A stretch of 62,708 nt of DNA from Cylindrodendrum hubeiense (lineage: Eukaryota; Ascomycota; Sordariomycetes; Hypocreales; Nectriaceae). A program made the translations under genes and the position numbers. Within the stretch, counting starts at the first letter, position 1; the number at the start of each line of letters is the position of its first letter. The notes under the pieces are model-generated. The model was not told the origin of the DNA. It searched no databases and worked only from the letters and a program-made list of their open reading frames with translations. This document shows, piece after piece, positions 12,551-21,435 of this stretch. The stretch spans positions 1 to 62,708 of the forward strand of contig JAANBB010000229.1 of assembly GCA_014621425.1 (NCBI GenBank). Reading direction: 5' to 3'.

Positions 12551-13041
12551 GAGAATAACCCAGCCTTGCTCGTTGATGTGGTTAGAGGCGAGCTCAAGAC
12601 CCAGCTTGAGACCACCCGCTCTAAGGCGGGAGTCCTCAAGGAGGACAACCGTACACTCAAGAAGGAAAACCGCCACTCAAACATAACAACCGCGATTTCA
12701 AGGAAAATAAATATGGCCTTATGGATGGATCTTACCGCCCCACTGGTGAGAACCAGCACCCCACTGCCGGGAACCAGCGCCATGACTTTGAGCAGCGCCT
12801 CATCAGCCTCAAGCCCAAGTATGAGAACCTCACCATGCGCTTCCATCTGCCATGACCAGTTCTATTACCACCCCTTCCTTTGGCCGCCGTCATCCCGAAG
12901 CGTACCTAGACGTCGTCGCGCCCCTCCATCAAGGCGTCGAACGAGTCGACGGCCTCGTCCTCTAGTAAGGAGCCTCGTGAGGACTGCCATCGTGACGAGA
13001 CAAGAGAACAAATTCTACACCTGTAGGCTGCTTTCCCTGGT
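12551..13041 (+). pseudogene. Decayed coiled-coil-type gene
   Basis: Coding-like sequence is spread over two frames. At 12551-12710 one frame reads a Lys/Glu-rich probable coiled coil (VRGELKTQLETTRSKAG..LKEDNRTLKKENR). From 12709 a second frame continues (KYGLMDGSYRPTGENQ..FEQRLISLKPKYENLTMRF) and carries stops at 12853 (TGA), 12907 (TAG) and 13024 (TAG). After the stops the same frame still looks coding (SRPSIKASNESTASSSSKEP..DETREQIL). The stops are explained by C-to-T changes in CGA and CAG codons, as in repeat-induced point mutation. Coding-like fragments may go on to about 13700. I do not know the parent family. Confidence 0.55.
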
Positions 13042-14370
13042 TAAGTCTTGAAGAAATCTCATGCGGCACCTCTAGCATCGCTCAGTCCACTCCAAACTGC
13101 TGGAACGAAGATGGAGCCTCCTCATCGCCGGTCGTAAGAATTATCTTGTCGAAAGAGCAAGCCTCTAACGCAGGGTGCCCTGACAGATTGAGGGCAGGCT
13201 CTTCAATTATTATGCGGAAGTAGATACCGAAAGAGTCAATCTCCTTTGCAACTCACATCACTCGCTCTGAAATCCTCAAAAAGTTCCTTGAACTCTGTCT
13301 TTGACAGTAGCGATTCGTCTCAAGTATTCCAGGTCTGAATAGACGCAACGGGGAGAGCATTTATAAGTGCTGCCAAGCCAACCATCGACCCTACAAACCA
13401 TTGCACAGCGCCGGCATCTGAGCATTACATGGCTCAAACGCACGTCATTATTCTCACTACTATCCAACAATGGACCACCCAGCTGTTCTAGCAACATGTC
13501 CAGCAGAGTTTCAACATACGCCAGCTCTCCCACCAGCGCCTCCTCAAGCAGTGTCAGAAGGACTACAGCCAGCTCAACGAGATCCAGTCCTGTGAGCTCA
13601 TTACACCAATCGCCACTAAAGCCGATGTTTGTATTATTTACTCGAAGTATTGGAAGTGGTAAAAGCTCGATCACGACGGTTCAAAACGACGATGAGAGAT
13701 CTGCGAACCCGGGCTTGTGTGAAGTGGCACTCGAGTTACATCATGTACCGTCATGTATATATAAAGGCGGGAAGGTCATAGCAGATTAGCTGTAAGGCAG
13801 TACGAGACGTCTCTATCAAGTGGGGGAGACGGACTGGAACATGGCGCTCATTACGCTCAACAACCCAATCTCATTGAGTAACACATCAGCCTGGCCAAAC
13901 CTCAGACGTGTGATCATCGGGTTTCCAGAACCACATGCAAGGGGCAGGTTCGTCAGGATGCCCAATAGTTGTCAGTGTAGAAACTCGGGCAACCGAGTTA
14001 AGGGCCTTCGGGTGAGTCACAACGGGCACCTCGGGGTGTCCTGGAGTTGTTTATAAGACAAATTCGAGTGCATCACGGCTTGAGAAACGAGTTAATGCAA
14101 AGGGCCGATAGTTCGCCCATGAAGTAAGGGAAGACTCAGGTTGGGAATTATGTTCCCTTTCCTTCCTTTCGAAGAGAAGTTTTATCAGACTAGATGGGTT
14201 AGGTGGGAACAGCTTGTTGATGATAGAATGTCTCATATTTTTCCTTCTATCTAGTAGGGAAGCCAGCTATTTATCTCTGGGGGTCCAGCTATTCCAGATG
14301 CCCTTGGATCAATGATGCCTTCGGATACTGATGATCTAGGTTGGAGTCTAATGCTAGGGATGAGAGCCAT

Positions 14371-14449
14371 CAGATCTAGGTTCTATTGTCAATAGGATCT
14401 AGGTTCTGTTGACAATACAACAGGATCTGGGTTTTATTGACAATGCAAC
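14371..14449 (+). repeat. Three imperfect 23-28 bp tandem units
   Basis: Units 14371-14393, 14394-14421 and 14422-14449 share AGGATCTAGGTTCTRTTGAC-like sequence ending in AAT(A/G)CAAC. A partial copy (GATCTAGG) begins at 14333. Differences among units are mostly A/G and C/T. Confidence 0.65.
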
Positions 14450-14570
14450 TGCCACTGAAGATCCGGACCTTTACAATGCCGACTTTCCTATCGGACCTAT
14501 TCGTCCGACCAGTTTTGCAAATTAGCCTGCAAAGGCTAGAAACCATCGACCCTAATAATTCTCAAAACTC

Positions 14571-14589
14571 GGGGGGGGGGGGGGGGGGG
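14571..14589 (+). repeat. Poly-G tract (19 G)
   Basis: Nineteen consecutive G residues flanked by AAAACTC and TTGACACTC. This is exceptional in an AT-rich surrounding, and its exact length is likely uncertain in any assembly. Confidence 0.9.
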
Positions 14590-14748
14590 TTGACACTCAA
14601 TAATCAGACACGATAAATTATGTCTTGGACAACCAATCTCGAGAGAACGCATTACACAATGCGCCTTCTCCCACTATCCTACTGAAACTGTGGGAATACC
14701 TTCTAGGGGCCCCATCACAAATCTGAAGAGCCTTTTAATTCACCATGA

Positions 14749-15384
14749 GGAACTAGGGCCTCTATTCTTCATCACCCGCTGTCATGTCCGTTCCGAAATA
14801 TTCCAAAGAAAACTCGAAGACCTACTCAAACAATTCGGGTTAGGGTTATGTGGAGAAGCAACAGGCTCCGCCCACCTCCGCCCGGTCGTAACTGTGAGAA
14901 ATGAGAATGCAATGATTTCATCTGATATAACAAAGGTCGTATTTCCAAAGGAGAGATGTATAGTAATGAGGCCGATGATGACCTCGACCGAGAAAGCGAA
15001 AATCATCAAGCCCTGAATGGTCTCGCTGTTGAAAAACGCCGTATTCGCTGGGAGATAGAGCATCAAAGGTTCAGTTTCTACTCGAGCGAACGTCAAATTC
15101 CGCTCTGAGTTAATAACGTGGCTTGAGCAACTGAGGACCGAATTCTTCAGTAGTCTAGAGAACATTGGCTATAGAAAAACTGCATTGGGGGCTATCTCAA
15201 CGCAGATCGGGAACAAATCTGGACGGTTCCAGACCTCCAGTAGTTGTTTAATACACACGTTCTAGATGCCTCTGCTGGTTTCTCCCCTACAGGTCATTTT
15301 GGACAATTCGAATTGCCGTCCTATTATAGCAACTATCTTGATCATTCATGGCGGATTTTATACATACACCCACAAACTGACTAA
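14749..15384 (+). pseudogene. Decayed gene with RIP-like stops, 3' part
   Basis: One plus-strand frame stays coherent from 14749 to a terminal TAA at 15382 without any indel but with seven internal stops at 14902, 14923, 15106, 15124, 15151, 15169 and 15241. All seven are TGA or TAG and none is TAA, as expected if CGA, CAG and TGG codons were hit by C-to-T or G-to-A transitions. Between the stops the translation is protein-like and mixed in composition (EMYSNEADDDLDRESENHQA; VEKRRIRWEIEHQRF; LDASAGFSPTGHFGQFELPS). The family is not recognised. It may be a second piece of the same decayed element as 12551-13041, but that is inference. Confidence 0.6.
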
Positions 15385-16854
15385 GTACACAAATTAAACA
15401 ATATCATAACTCTTCAATCTATTCAGGGCAAATCTACTAATAACGCGCTATACTTACGCCCTATTGAATCAAATATACAAATCTTAAGTTCACCAAGTTA
15501 GTGAGGATACACTGCAAGCCTACCAAAGTATCATCAATTAAGCTTTATTGTAAAGACAAGAACCAAAACATCTCCCATACACTACCGACACCTGCGCAAG
15601 ACATAAACCAGCTTAACGGCCCCGATATTGAAAATCCAAAGGACATCTAATAGGGTTCGAGGCCTATATAGGGTAAGCATCGTGTCCATCTTTAGCAGAA
15701 GCTTCTATCTAGAGTAGTCCCCGTTAGAAAACGGAGGAGGTATCGTTAGGACGTGAGTTGTTTTCCCCTAGCACAGCCATTTCAGCTGTGATGCTATTTA
15801 CATCATCATGACCTGAAAACAGATTACGGGCTTGGTAAAACGGCTAATTCCATTCATCAAGATGTGAGTAGCATCGACAAATTGGGTCGGATGCTCAGTA
15901 ACGATTCTGTAGTCTCGGGCGTTCTGTCTTAGTAAAACAGTATATGCCAAGATTTGGGAGACAAATGGTTTACTGGTAGGTTACTTAGGTTAGCAACTTT
16001 AGGTTCAATTCATAGTATAGGCGTATTAGACAGGCGATTGATGGTAGGACCCTGATATTAGTATTCCTAGGAGACAAGGACCGGCCGGACCATCCCCTTT
16101 CATATTGCTAGAATGAAAGTATCCGAGAATCCCCCAATGGCTACTAGGTGAGAAAAAAGCAATAAATAATTAAAGAATCAAAAGAAATTCCCTCCCATAG
16201 GAATGATAAGGTATGAAAGCGATAATTTTCCCCTCCAGAATATCAGACGAAGTCGAAAACAATATCTCCGTACAAGTTTATTGCCATGGAAACTCGGTTC
16301 TCAGCATCGTGCATGTCGACAGACCATGCTTCTCCCTGCCCTCAAGATGTTGAAATTGGTTGGAGAATATGATGCTAGTAGATTCTGGTATTTTGGGGGT
16401 TGATCCAAGGTGTTGGTAGCTGTTGAGATCCATGGGTTGTGAGGAAAGGAAAACGATGAGGCCCAGTAAGGGGTGTTTAGTTAAAGAGAGTCACGGTCCA
16501 TAGTATTGTTGTTCGTAAAAACAATATTCAATATATGCACAAATAGAGCTTACCAGCAATCAATACTGGCATCTAAACTCGGAGCGAACTCGAGCTGCTA
16601 CTGAGCTGTCGAACAAGAAATCTCACGGACCTTTTTCTTCGCTTGGATTTTGAGAGGCGACAGGTTTCGTACTTTATTTTGAAATACACATGTTTTGAAA
16701 ATCTAACTTGACACCAGATGGCTCATTAATCATAGCTATCGGTCGAGTGTTACCCAGTACCGTACTGGTGAAAATAGCACACTTTGTTTGTACAAATAGC
16801 AATACCCAACCTGAACTAAACCCCCGTATTTCCCAATATACCTGGTATTCCCTC
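15385..16854. other. AT-rich intergenic region
   Basis: About 1.5 kb of AT-rich DNA, rich in TTAG/CTAA words, with no gene. It ends at the 3' side of the mannosidase gene. Could be a continuation of the mutated block to its left plus the mannosidase 3' UTR. Confidence 0.4.
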
Positions 16855-18648
16855 CTAAATCATACGCCTCAAAGGATGCGCCTCGGTGTTAAAGACATAC
16901 TCATCCAAGCTAATCAAATCCGGCTTGCTGAATATAAGATAAAAGTACTTGAGCGTCTCACCCATCCAGAACGACTCCATCGAGTCCACATGGCGGGGCT
17001 TCTCTCCCTCGACAGTGACATCCCACACGGCCGTGTTGGCCAATTCAGTCTGGGTGTTCTCCTCGATGGCCTGGAACATTTCCCATGCTGACTCGATGAG
17101 ATCTTTTCGACCTGTTACGCGGTAAAGAATGAAGACACTCTCAATCGCCTCGGGTCGGAGGATGTATCGCCGATCAGGGATTTCAGTGAAGCCCTTGGGG
17201 AGGTGGTTTTCAAGAATGACGGCGTCAGCCTGCGCAGTCTTGCCCTCTTCGCCGCCGGCACGTTGAAGAACCTGTTGTTTCCACAGGTTTTCATCCCATT
17301 CACAGGTCTCTCGGGATTCGCAAGCAGCCATGAAAAATGTCTCTGGCATGATTCCATGGGGGAACGCCTTGTAGGTGTAGATGCAACCATCGGTGAGCTT
17401 GTTCGCGATGGTGACATCTCCAGGGCGAGCGAATAGTTTCCCACCCAGTGCCAGTGCCCCGCCCAAGTAACACACAAGATGCTGTCCCTGGAGTTCCAGC
17501 TTGGTGGTCGTTATATCACCCTTTCTTTCCGTGCGGACCTGCCCAGAGATGAGAATGTCCTCGTTTGTGGGCGTCATTGGCCGGAATAGGTTGTTATTTA
17601 TCGCCGTATCCATTGCCATCTCGTACATGGCCTGGTAAACGGGCACCTGGCCGCCGAGTAAGGTAGCCATCTTGGGCAGATACTCGTAGGCCGAATCGGC
17701 CATGGCACCGAGAGTGAAAGTCGAGCCCTGGGTGAAAATATTCTCCTTGGCATTGACAGTGAGTGGCCACAGGCCTGGCAGTTCCGTCAATGTCTGCGCC
17801 TTCTCCATGACATCCGTGATGCGCGAGATGGCGTCAAACCACTTTGAGTTTCCGGTCAGCTGTGACAGGCGGGTGAACTCCATGGACAAGCTTCCAATCT
17901 CAGCAAGGAGTGTATTGGAGCTCGCATTCGTCTCGGCGCCTTGGGCGGCAGCATTAAGGTCCCAGCGCATAAGGGGCATGCGGTTGGGAGTGTCAAATGC
18001 TTTGTAGAGCATTTCGCCCACCTCGGCGGCCTTGTGCAACAAGCGGGTGTCGCCGCTGAGATCGAAGGCAGCGAGAAAGGCACCAAGGTAGCGGATGGTG
18101 GTTTCAAAGACGTTGATCTGGGCCATGTCCGTCCTGGTGAAGTCAATGGCATCAATGGCATTGACGGCCTGGGCGAAGTCGGTTCCCAAATCCATGATCC
18201 AGAGCGTGTCAAGCGAGTCGACGAGGGTAGCGGCCCAGCCGCCGAAGGGATTACGACTACCGGCCGAGACGGGCATGAGCTCGTCGGACATCCACGCGTG
18301 CTCCTTGTAGGAGTTCCATGACCTGATGAAGGTATCCTTGACTACTTTCTGGCGCTGCTCGCGTAACTCGCGCGCGGCGGTTGTCTCTGGGGCGAATTTG
18401 GTCTGCACCTCAGGGAAGATGCTGGGGGTCCCGGTGGGTAGCGTGTGAACTGACGAGTTGGGCTGGTTATAGGCGCCAATAGTCCGCCAGAAATAGGTGT
18501 CGTCGCCGCTCTGCCGCCAGGCTGAGGAGTGGATTGGGCGATTGTCATGCTCCAGGGTGAAGGTGGAGCGGCGGTTGGTCCAGACGTAGAAGAGCATCAG
18601 CGATATCAAGCCGCCGAGCCAGATGAAGCTTTTCCTGAGGGTAAACAT
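16855..18648 (-). CDS. Class I alpha-1,2-mannosidase (GH47), type II membrane protein
   Basis: Intronless frame of 597 residues. A short basic cytosolic tail is followed by one membrane anchor at about residues 8-24 (FIWLGGLISLMLFYVW) and then the lumenal GH47 (alpha/alpha)7 domain. Family motifs are present: HAWMSDELMP (about 117-126), GGWAATLVDSLDTLWIM, LRPEAIES, ESFWMGETLKYFYLIFS, and the C-terminal VFNTEAHPLRR whose Thr coordinates Ca2+ in this family. The predicted reaction is trimming of alpha-1,2-linked mannose from N-glycans in the ER or Golgi. Fungi carry several GH47 paralogues, and which one this is cannot be settled by eye. The gene sits alone between a mutated gene-poor block and a truncated ORC5 remnant. 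Confidence 0.92.
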   Translation of the reverse strand: MFTLRKSFIWLGGLISLMLFYVWTNRRSTFTLEHDNRPIHSSAWRQSGDDTYFWRTIGAYNQPNSSVHTLPTGTPSIFPEVQTKFAPETTAARELREQRQKVVKDTFIRSWNSYKEHAWMSDELMPVSAGSRNPFGGWAATLVDSLDTLWIMDLGTDFAQAVNAIDAIDFTRTDMAQINVFETTIRYLGAFLAAFDLSGDTRLLHKAAEVGEMLYKAFDTPNRMPLMRWDLNAAAQGAETNASSNTLLAEIGSLSMEFTRLSQLTGNSKWFDAISRITDVMEKAQTLTELPGLWPLTVNAKENIFTQGSTFTLGAMADSAYEYLPKMATLLGGQVPVYQAMYEMAMDTAINNNLFRPMTPTNEDILISGQVRTERKGDITTTKLELQGQHLVCYLGGALALGGKLFARPGDVTIANKLTDGCIYTYKAFPHGIMPETFFMAACESRETCEWDENLWKQQVLQRAGGEEGKTAQADAVILENHLPKGFTEIPDRRYILRPEAIESVFILYRVTGRKDLIESAWEMFQAIEENTQTELANTAVWDVTVEGEKPRHVDSMESFWMGETLKYFYLIFSKPDLISLDEYVFNTEAHPLRRMI

Positions 18649-20858
18649 GATGGCTACCTATCCAAAGGAACAACGCGACATCCGCGATGGCCGGTAGACG
18701 TCGGATGAGAAATTGTGAATTAAGAATGAGATTGCGCTGACCAAGAGAGAAATGAGTGAAGATGTGTCGCTTACCACCTTATGTACTAGCGCCAAGGGCA
18801 GCGAGGATCCAGGCTTGGATGGAGCCCTGGGGCTGCAGGATCAACCCCCTTCGTCTGTGAAACATGGCCCCTTGCACCCGCGCTACTGTGAGTCGTGAAG
18901 TCCCAAAGTCCCTAAGCTTACATGCCTCTCTACCTCGACTAAGCAGCTGAACTATTTTCATCCATTCTCAACCACCCGACTCTATCCAGTGATCCACGCC
19001 GACAACTTACAAGGCACGGTGCGCGCCCCCACGCGGCTGCAGCCCCTCCCGCCGCCCCTTTCGACAGCCTTTATCACACTCATTATTACACCCAAGATGG
19101 CTCCGAAAATAAGCAAAGACACAATCAACGCATAAGAGCCGCTCATTATCACGAGACGCCTCAGAATGCATGGCTCCACACCAGCCCTCAATGCTATGCG
19201 TGTCTCTCTAGCCTCATCTGCCAACCAACGGGAGATGAACTACAAAGAATGGAGCCTTATCGTTTGTTCCTGAGTTCTCTTCTCCTAGACGAGACTCATT
19301 GGTCCCGTGGCATGGCTTCGAGTTGTTTCATGAGGAATTGACGCGCGTAGTTAGATCAACCCATTTCTTCTCATACTTTTAATCTATAACTATAAAGATG
19401 ATTGGTGCATAACGGTTAGCGGAAACTGGAGTTGGAATACCAAATAATGAATTGCTACGTAGCGTTTGCCTGTGCCAGCGCTGATTCACAGAGTATCATG
19501 GCCATAATATTTCGCCCTTCTAAGCGAGAGAGTGCCCTTTTGGCGTACAATTCACTTTCTCCCACGCATAATAGGCATTCATAGCCGTGTGTTATCCAGT
19601 AACTGCATTGATATATTTATCCTGTAGAGGTTTGGTACTGGCAAGGAAAATCCCGTTCTGGAGTATTGTCAATGATTATCTGGAATTCCGGATTTTTCTC
19701 TCGTGCAAATCCCAAGGAATTTATTGCTTTGATTCTTGCTTCGGTTGGCACTGAGACAACCAGCACTTGGCAACTATTTAGGTTTGGGTTACTCTAGCAA
19801 AGGAGAATGAGGGATGACAGCCCGGTTGCTAGATGGTCGTGGTTGCCCTGAGGCAATTCGTGGAGACATTTGCTAGTTTTCAAGAGAGAGAATCCCGGCA
19901 GTGAAATTCGATTACAGACAGTGTCTAGGAGTAGAACCAAAAATCCCCGCTGGGGCCATTGGTGGGTGAAATGCAGCACAAGTGCGTGGAACTGGGACCT
20001 GTTGATCAATATCATTAGAACTCTCTTGCTGTGGGCCTACGAAAGCTTGCTCAGGCTGTGGAACTGAGTCCATCTGGATTTAAGTAGTGTGCGGTTGTTA
20101 TCAAGGATACGGGCCCAGGTAGGGGTCAAAGCCGGAACCTTTGCTATACGCGGATTGACATGTCAAAATCAGGCTGTGTACGAGAGAGAGGGGCTGTTAT
20201 CCAAGCCTCGGTCAGGCCATCAGGCTCGGCATTGAAGAACCAGACACGATCCAGGGCAGCCCAAGAGTCTGCCTTCTTTGCAGATTCTGTAGGGGACAGC
20301 AATGCATTATAATAAGACGGTACTATTTTTCAAAGTGCTCTGAGGCTTTGAGGCTCTGAGGCAGAGTCCGAGGCTGCGAACCATCCAACATGCAATGCAG
20401 CAGGGCAAAACAGGCTAATTCTTCATGCTTCATGCACGTGCACGTTAAATTCCAAGACAACACGAGAGCGCCCACAGTGTGCAATACGGACAAGTCAGGA
20501 ATGGAATAGCCGGTCTGTTCTTCGTCGTATCAACCAGTACGCGTGGCCCATATTGATTGCACGTACATATTCGCGACCGACGCCGATAAGACGAAGGCAC
20601 CTGGACACGCTAGGCCGTTGCGTCATTAGGGGAGTCCCGCGCCCGCAGGTCCCGGAGCCAGCGCCTTACCAAGCCCGCTAGGCTCACTAAACTTGACGTC
20701 AGTTGACTTTCGCCCTTCACCACCACCCCGAGCCGCAACCACCACTCATGCGACGCATCGCCAGATGCCCATAGTCGCTCCCTCTGCCCGCGATGCAGCC
20801 CTCACCGCAGGATCCTGGGCACGTGGAATGGTATCAAGAGGAGGACCTCGAGCTGAAT
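18649..20858. other. Intergenic, mannosidase promoter side
   Basis: About 2.2 kb. The left part is the mannosidase promoter. A minus-strand frame at 18982-19224 has one hydrophobic stretch but no support. The remaining sequence shows nothing recognisable except a small repeat at 20338-20377. The continuation of the ORC5 gene was looked for here on the minus strand and not found. Confidence 0.4.
20338..20377 (+). repeat. Imperfect CTCTGAGGC/TTTGAGGC repeat
   Basis: Four variants of a nine-base unit (CTCTGAGGC, TTTGAGGC, CTCTGAGGC, GTCCGAGGC) in a row in intergenic DNA. Confidence 0.5.
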
Positions 20859-21069
20859 TCATTCGACAGCATGGACGACGAGGTTGCGACATGGTGCTGC
20901 TTCGGGCTGGCGAGTGGGTTGGCCGTTAGCTATAGCTGGGTATCTGAGGATGGAGCTGTCTTACGTGGAGGAGCGTTGCCAGAGAGCGGATCTGGCGCTC
21001 GCGGCAGGGGAATCTCTGCAACAAGGGGGTGAGGATGATTTCATCAGGAAGCCTGAAGAGCGACGCCAT
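20859..21069 (-). pseudogene. Truncated ORC5 N-terminal remnant
   Basis: Minus strand: exon 21069-20965 (MASLFRLPDEIILTPLLQRF then PCRERQIRSLATLLH), an intact-looking 58-nt intron (GTAAGA donor, GCTAAC branch, CCAG acceptor), then 20906-20859 reading PEAAPCRNLVVHAVE and a TGA. This matches the start of origin recognition complex subunit 5, where the text normally runs on as HGTEATGKS into the Walker A motif. Here similarity stops at the Glu before Walker A, and no AAA+ domain follows in the next 2 kb. The fragment has 50 codons against more than 400 in ORC5, so it cannot act as ORC5. It lies 3' of MMS22 on the same strand. Identification rests on pattern recognition of the conserved N-terminus. 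Confidence 0.6.
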
Positions 21070-21435
21070 GTTCATGTGCCTTCTCCGTCCGCCCTCTCCT
21101 CGTTTGTTGTCGAATTGGTCGTCTTGGAGCTCGCCGCACAGTCGCTGGGAGACGCGTTTGGCGCGTCTGGAGTCGACCAAAGTACGTCACTCGGGAAAAT
21201 TTCGGCCGAGTCGCAGCTCCAGCACGGACACCGTCACTTATACGAGAAGCATTGGCAATCACGTCTTGGCTTTCTTGGACGAATCGCAGTGTTAATTCTT
21301 TGTCATATTTTATGTACAGAAAAATTACATGTATATCCTTTTCAAACGCCGTTCAATGATTCTACCCATCCCTAAAATGGTGCTCTTTTCCCTGCCCTCA
21401 AACCAAGCATGCACCGCAACTCCATCCTATGCTCA
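21070..21435. other. Intergenic between MMS22 3' end and ORC5 remnant
   Basis: About 365 nt holding the MMS22 3' UTR and the presumed former ORC5 promoter. Nothing else is seen. Confidence 0.4.

Larger units (their letters stand above)
13042..14748. other. Intergenic or decayed sequence
   Basis: No intact gene. Patches near 13380-13680 still read like protein in one plus frame interrupted by TAG codons and may belong to the decayed gene upstream. A TATA-like TATATAAA lies at 13758-13765. Sequence becomes AT-richer toward 14 kb. The tandem repeat and poly-G tract inside are listed separately. Confidence 0.35.

Noticed and set aside
14838..14852. GGGTTAGGGTTA, resembling the fungal telomere repeat
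   Set aside because: Only two units, inside a decayed coding frame; far too short for an interstitial telomere.
18982..19224. Minus-strand 80-codon frame with one hydrophobic stretch
   Set aside because: Only a chance-level hydrophobic run; no splice or conservation signal, though it was considered as an upstream exon or micropeptide.
20793..21032. Plus-strand frame starting MQPSPQDPGHVEWYQ
   Set aside because: Lies opposite the ORC5 remnant whose exon-intron structure explains the region better.
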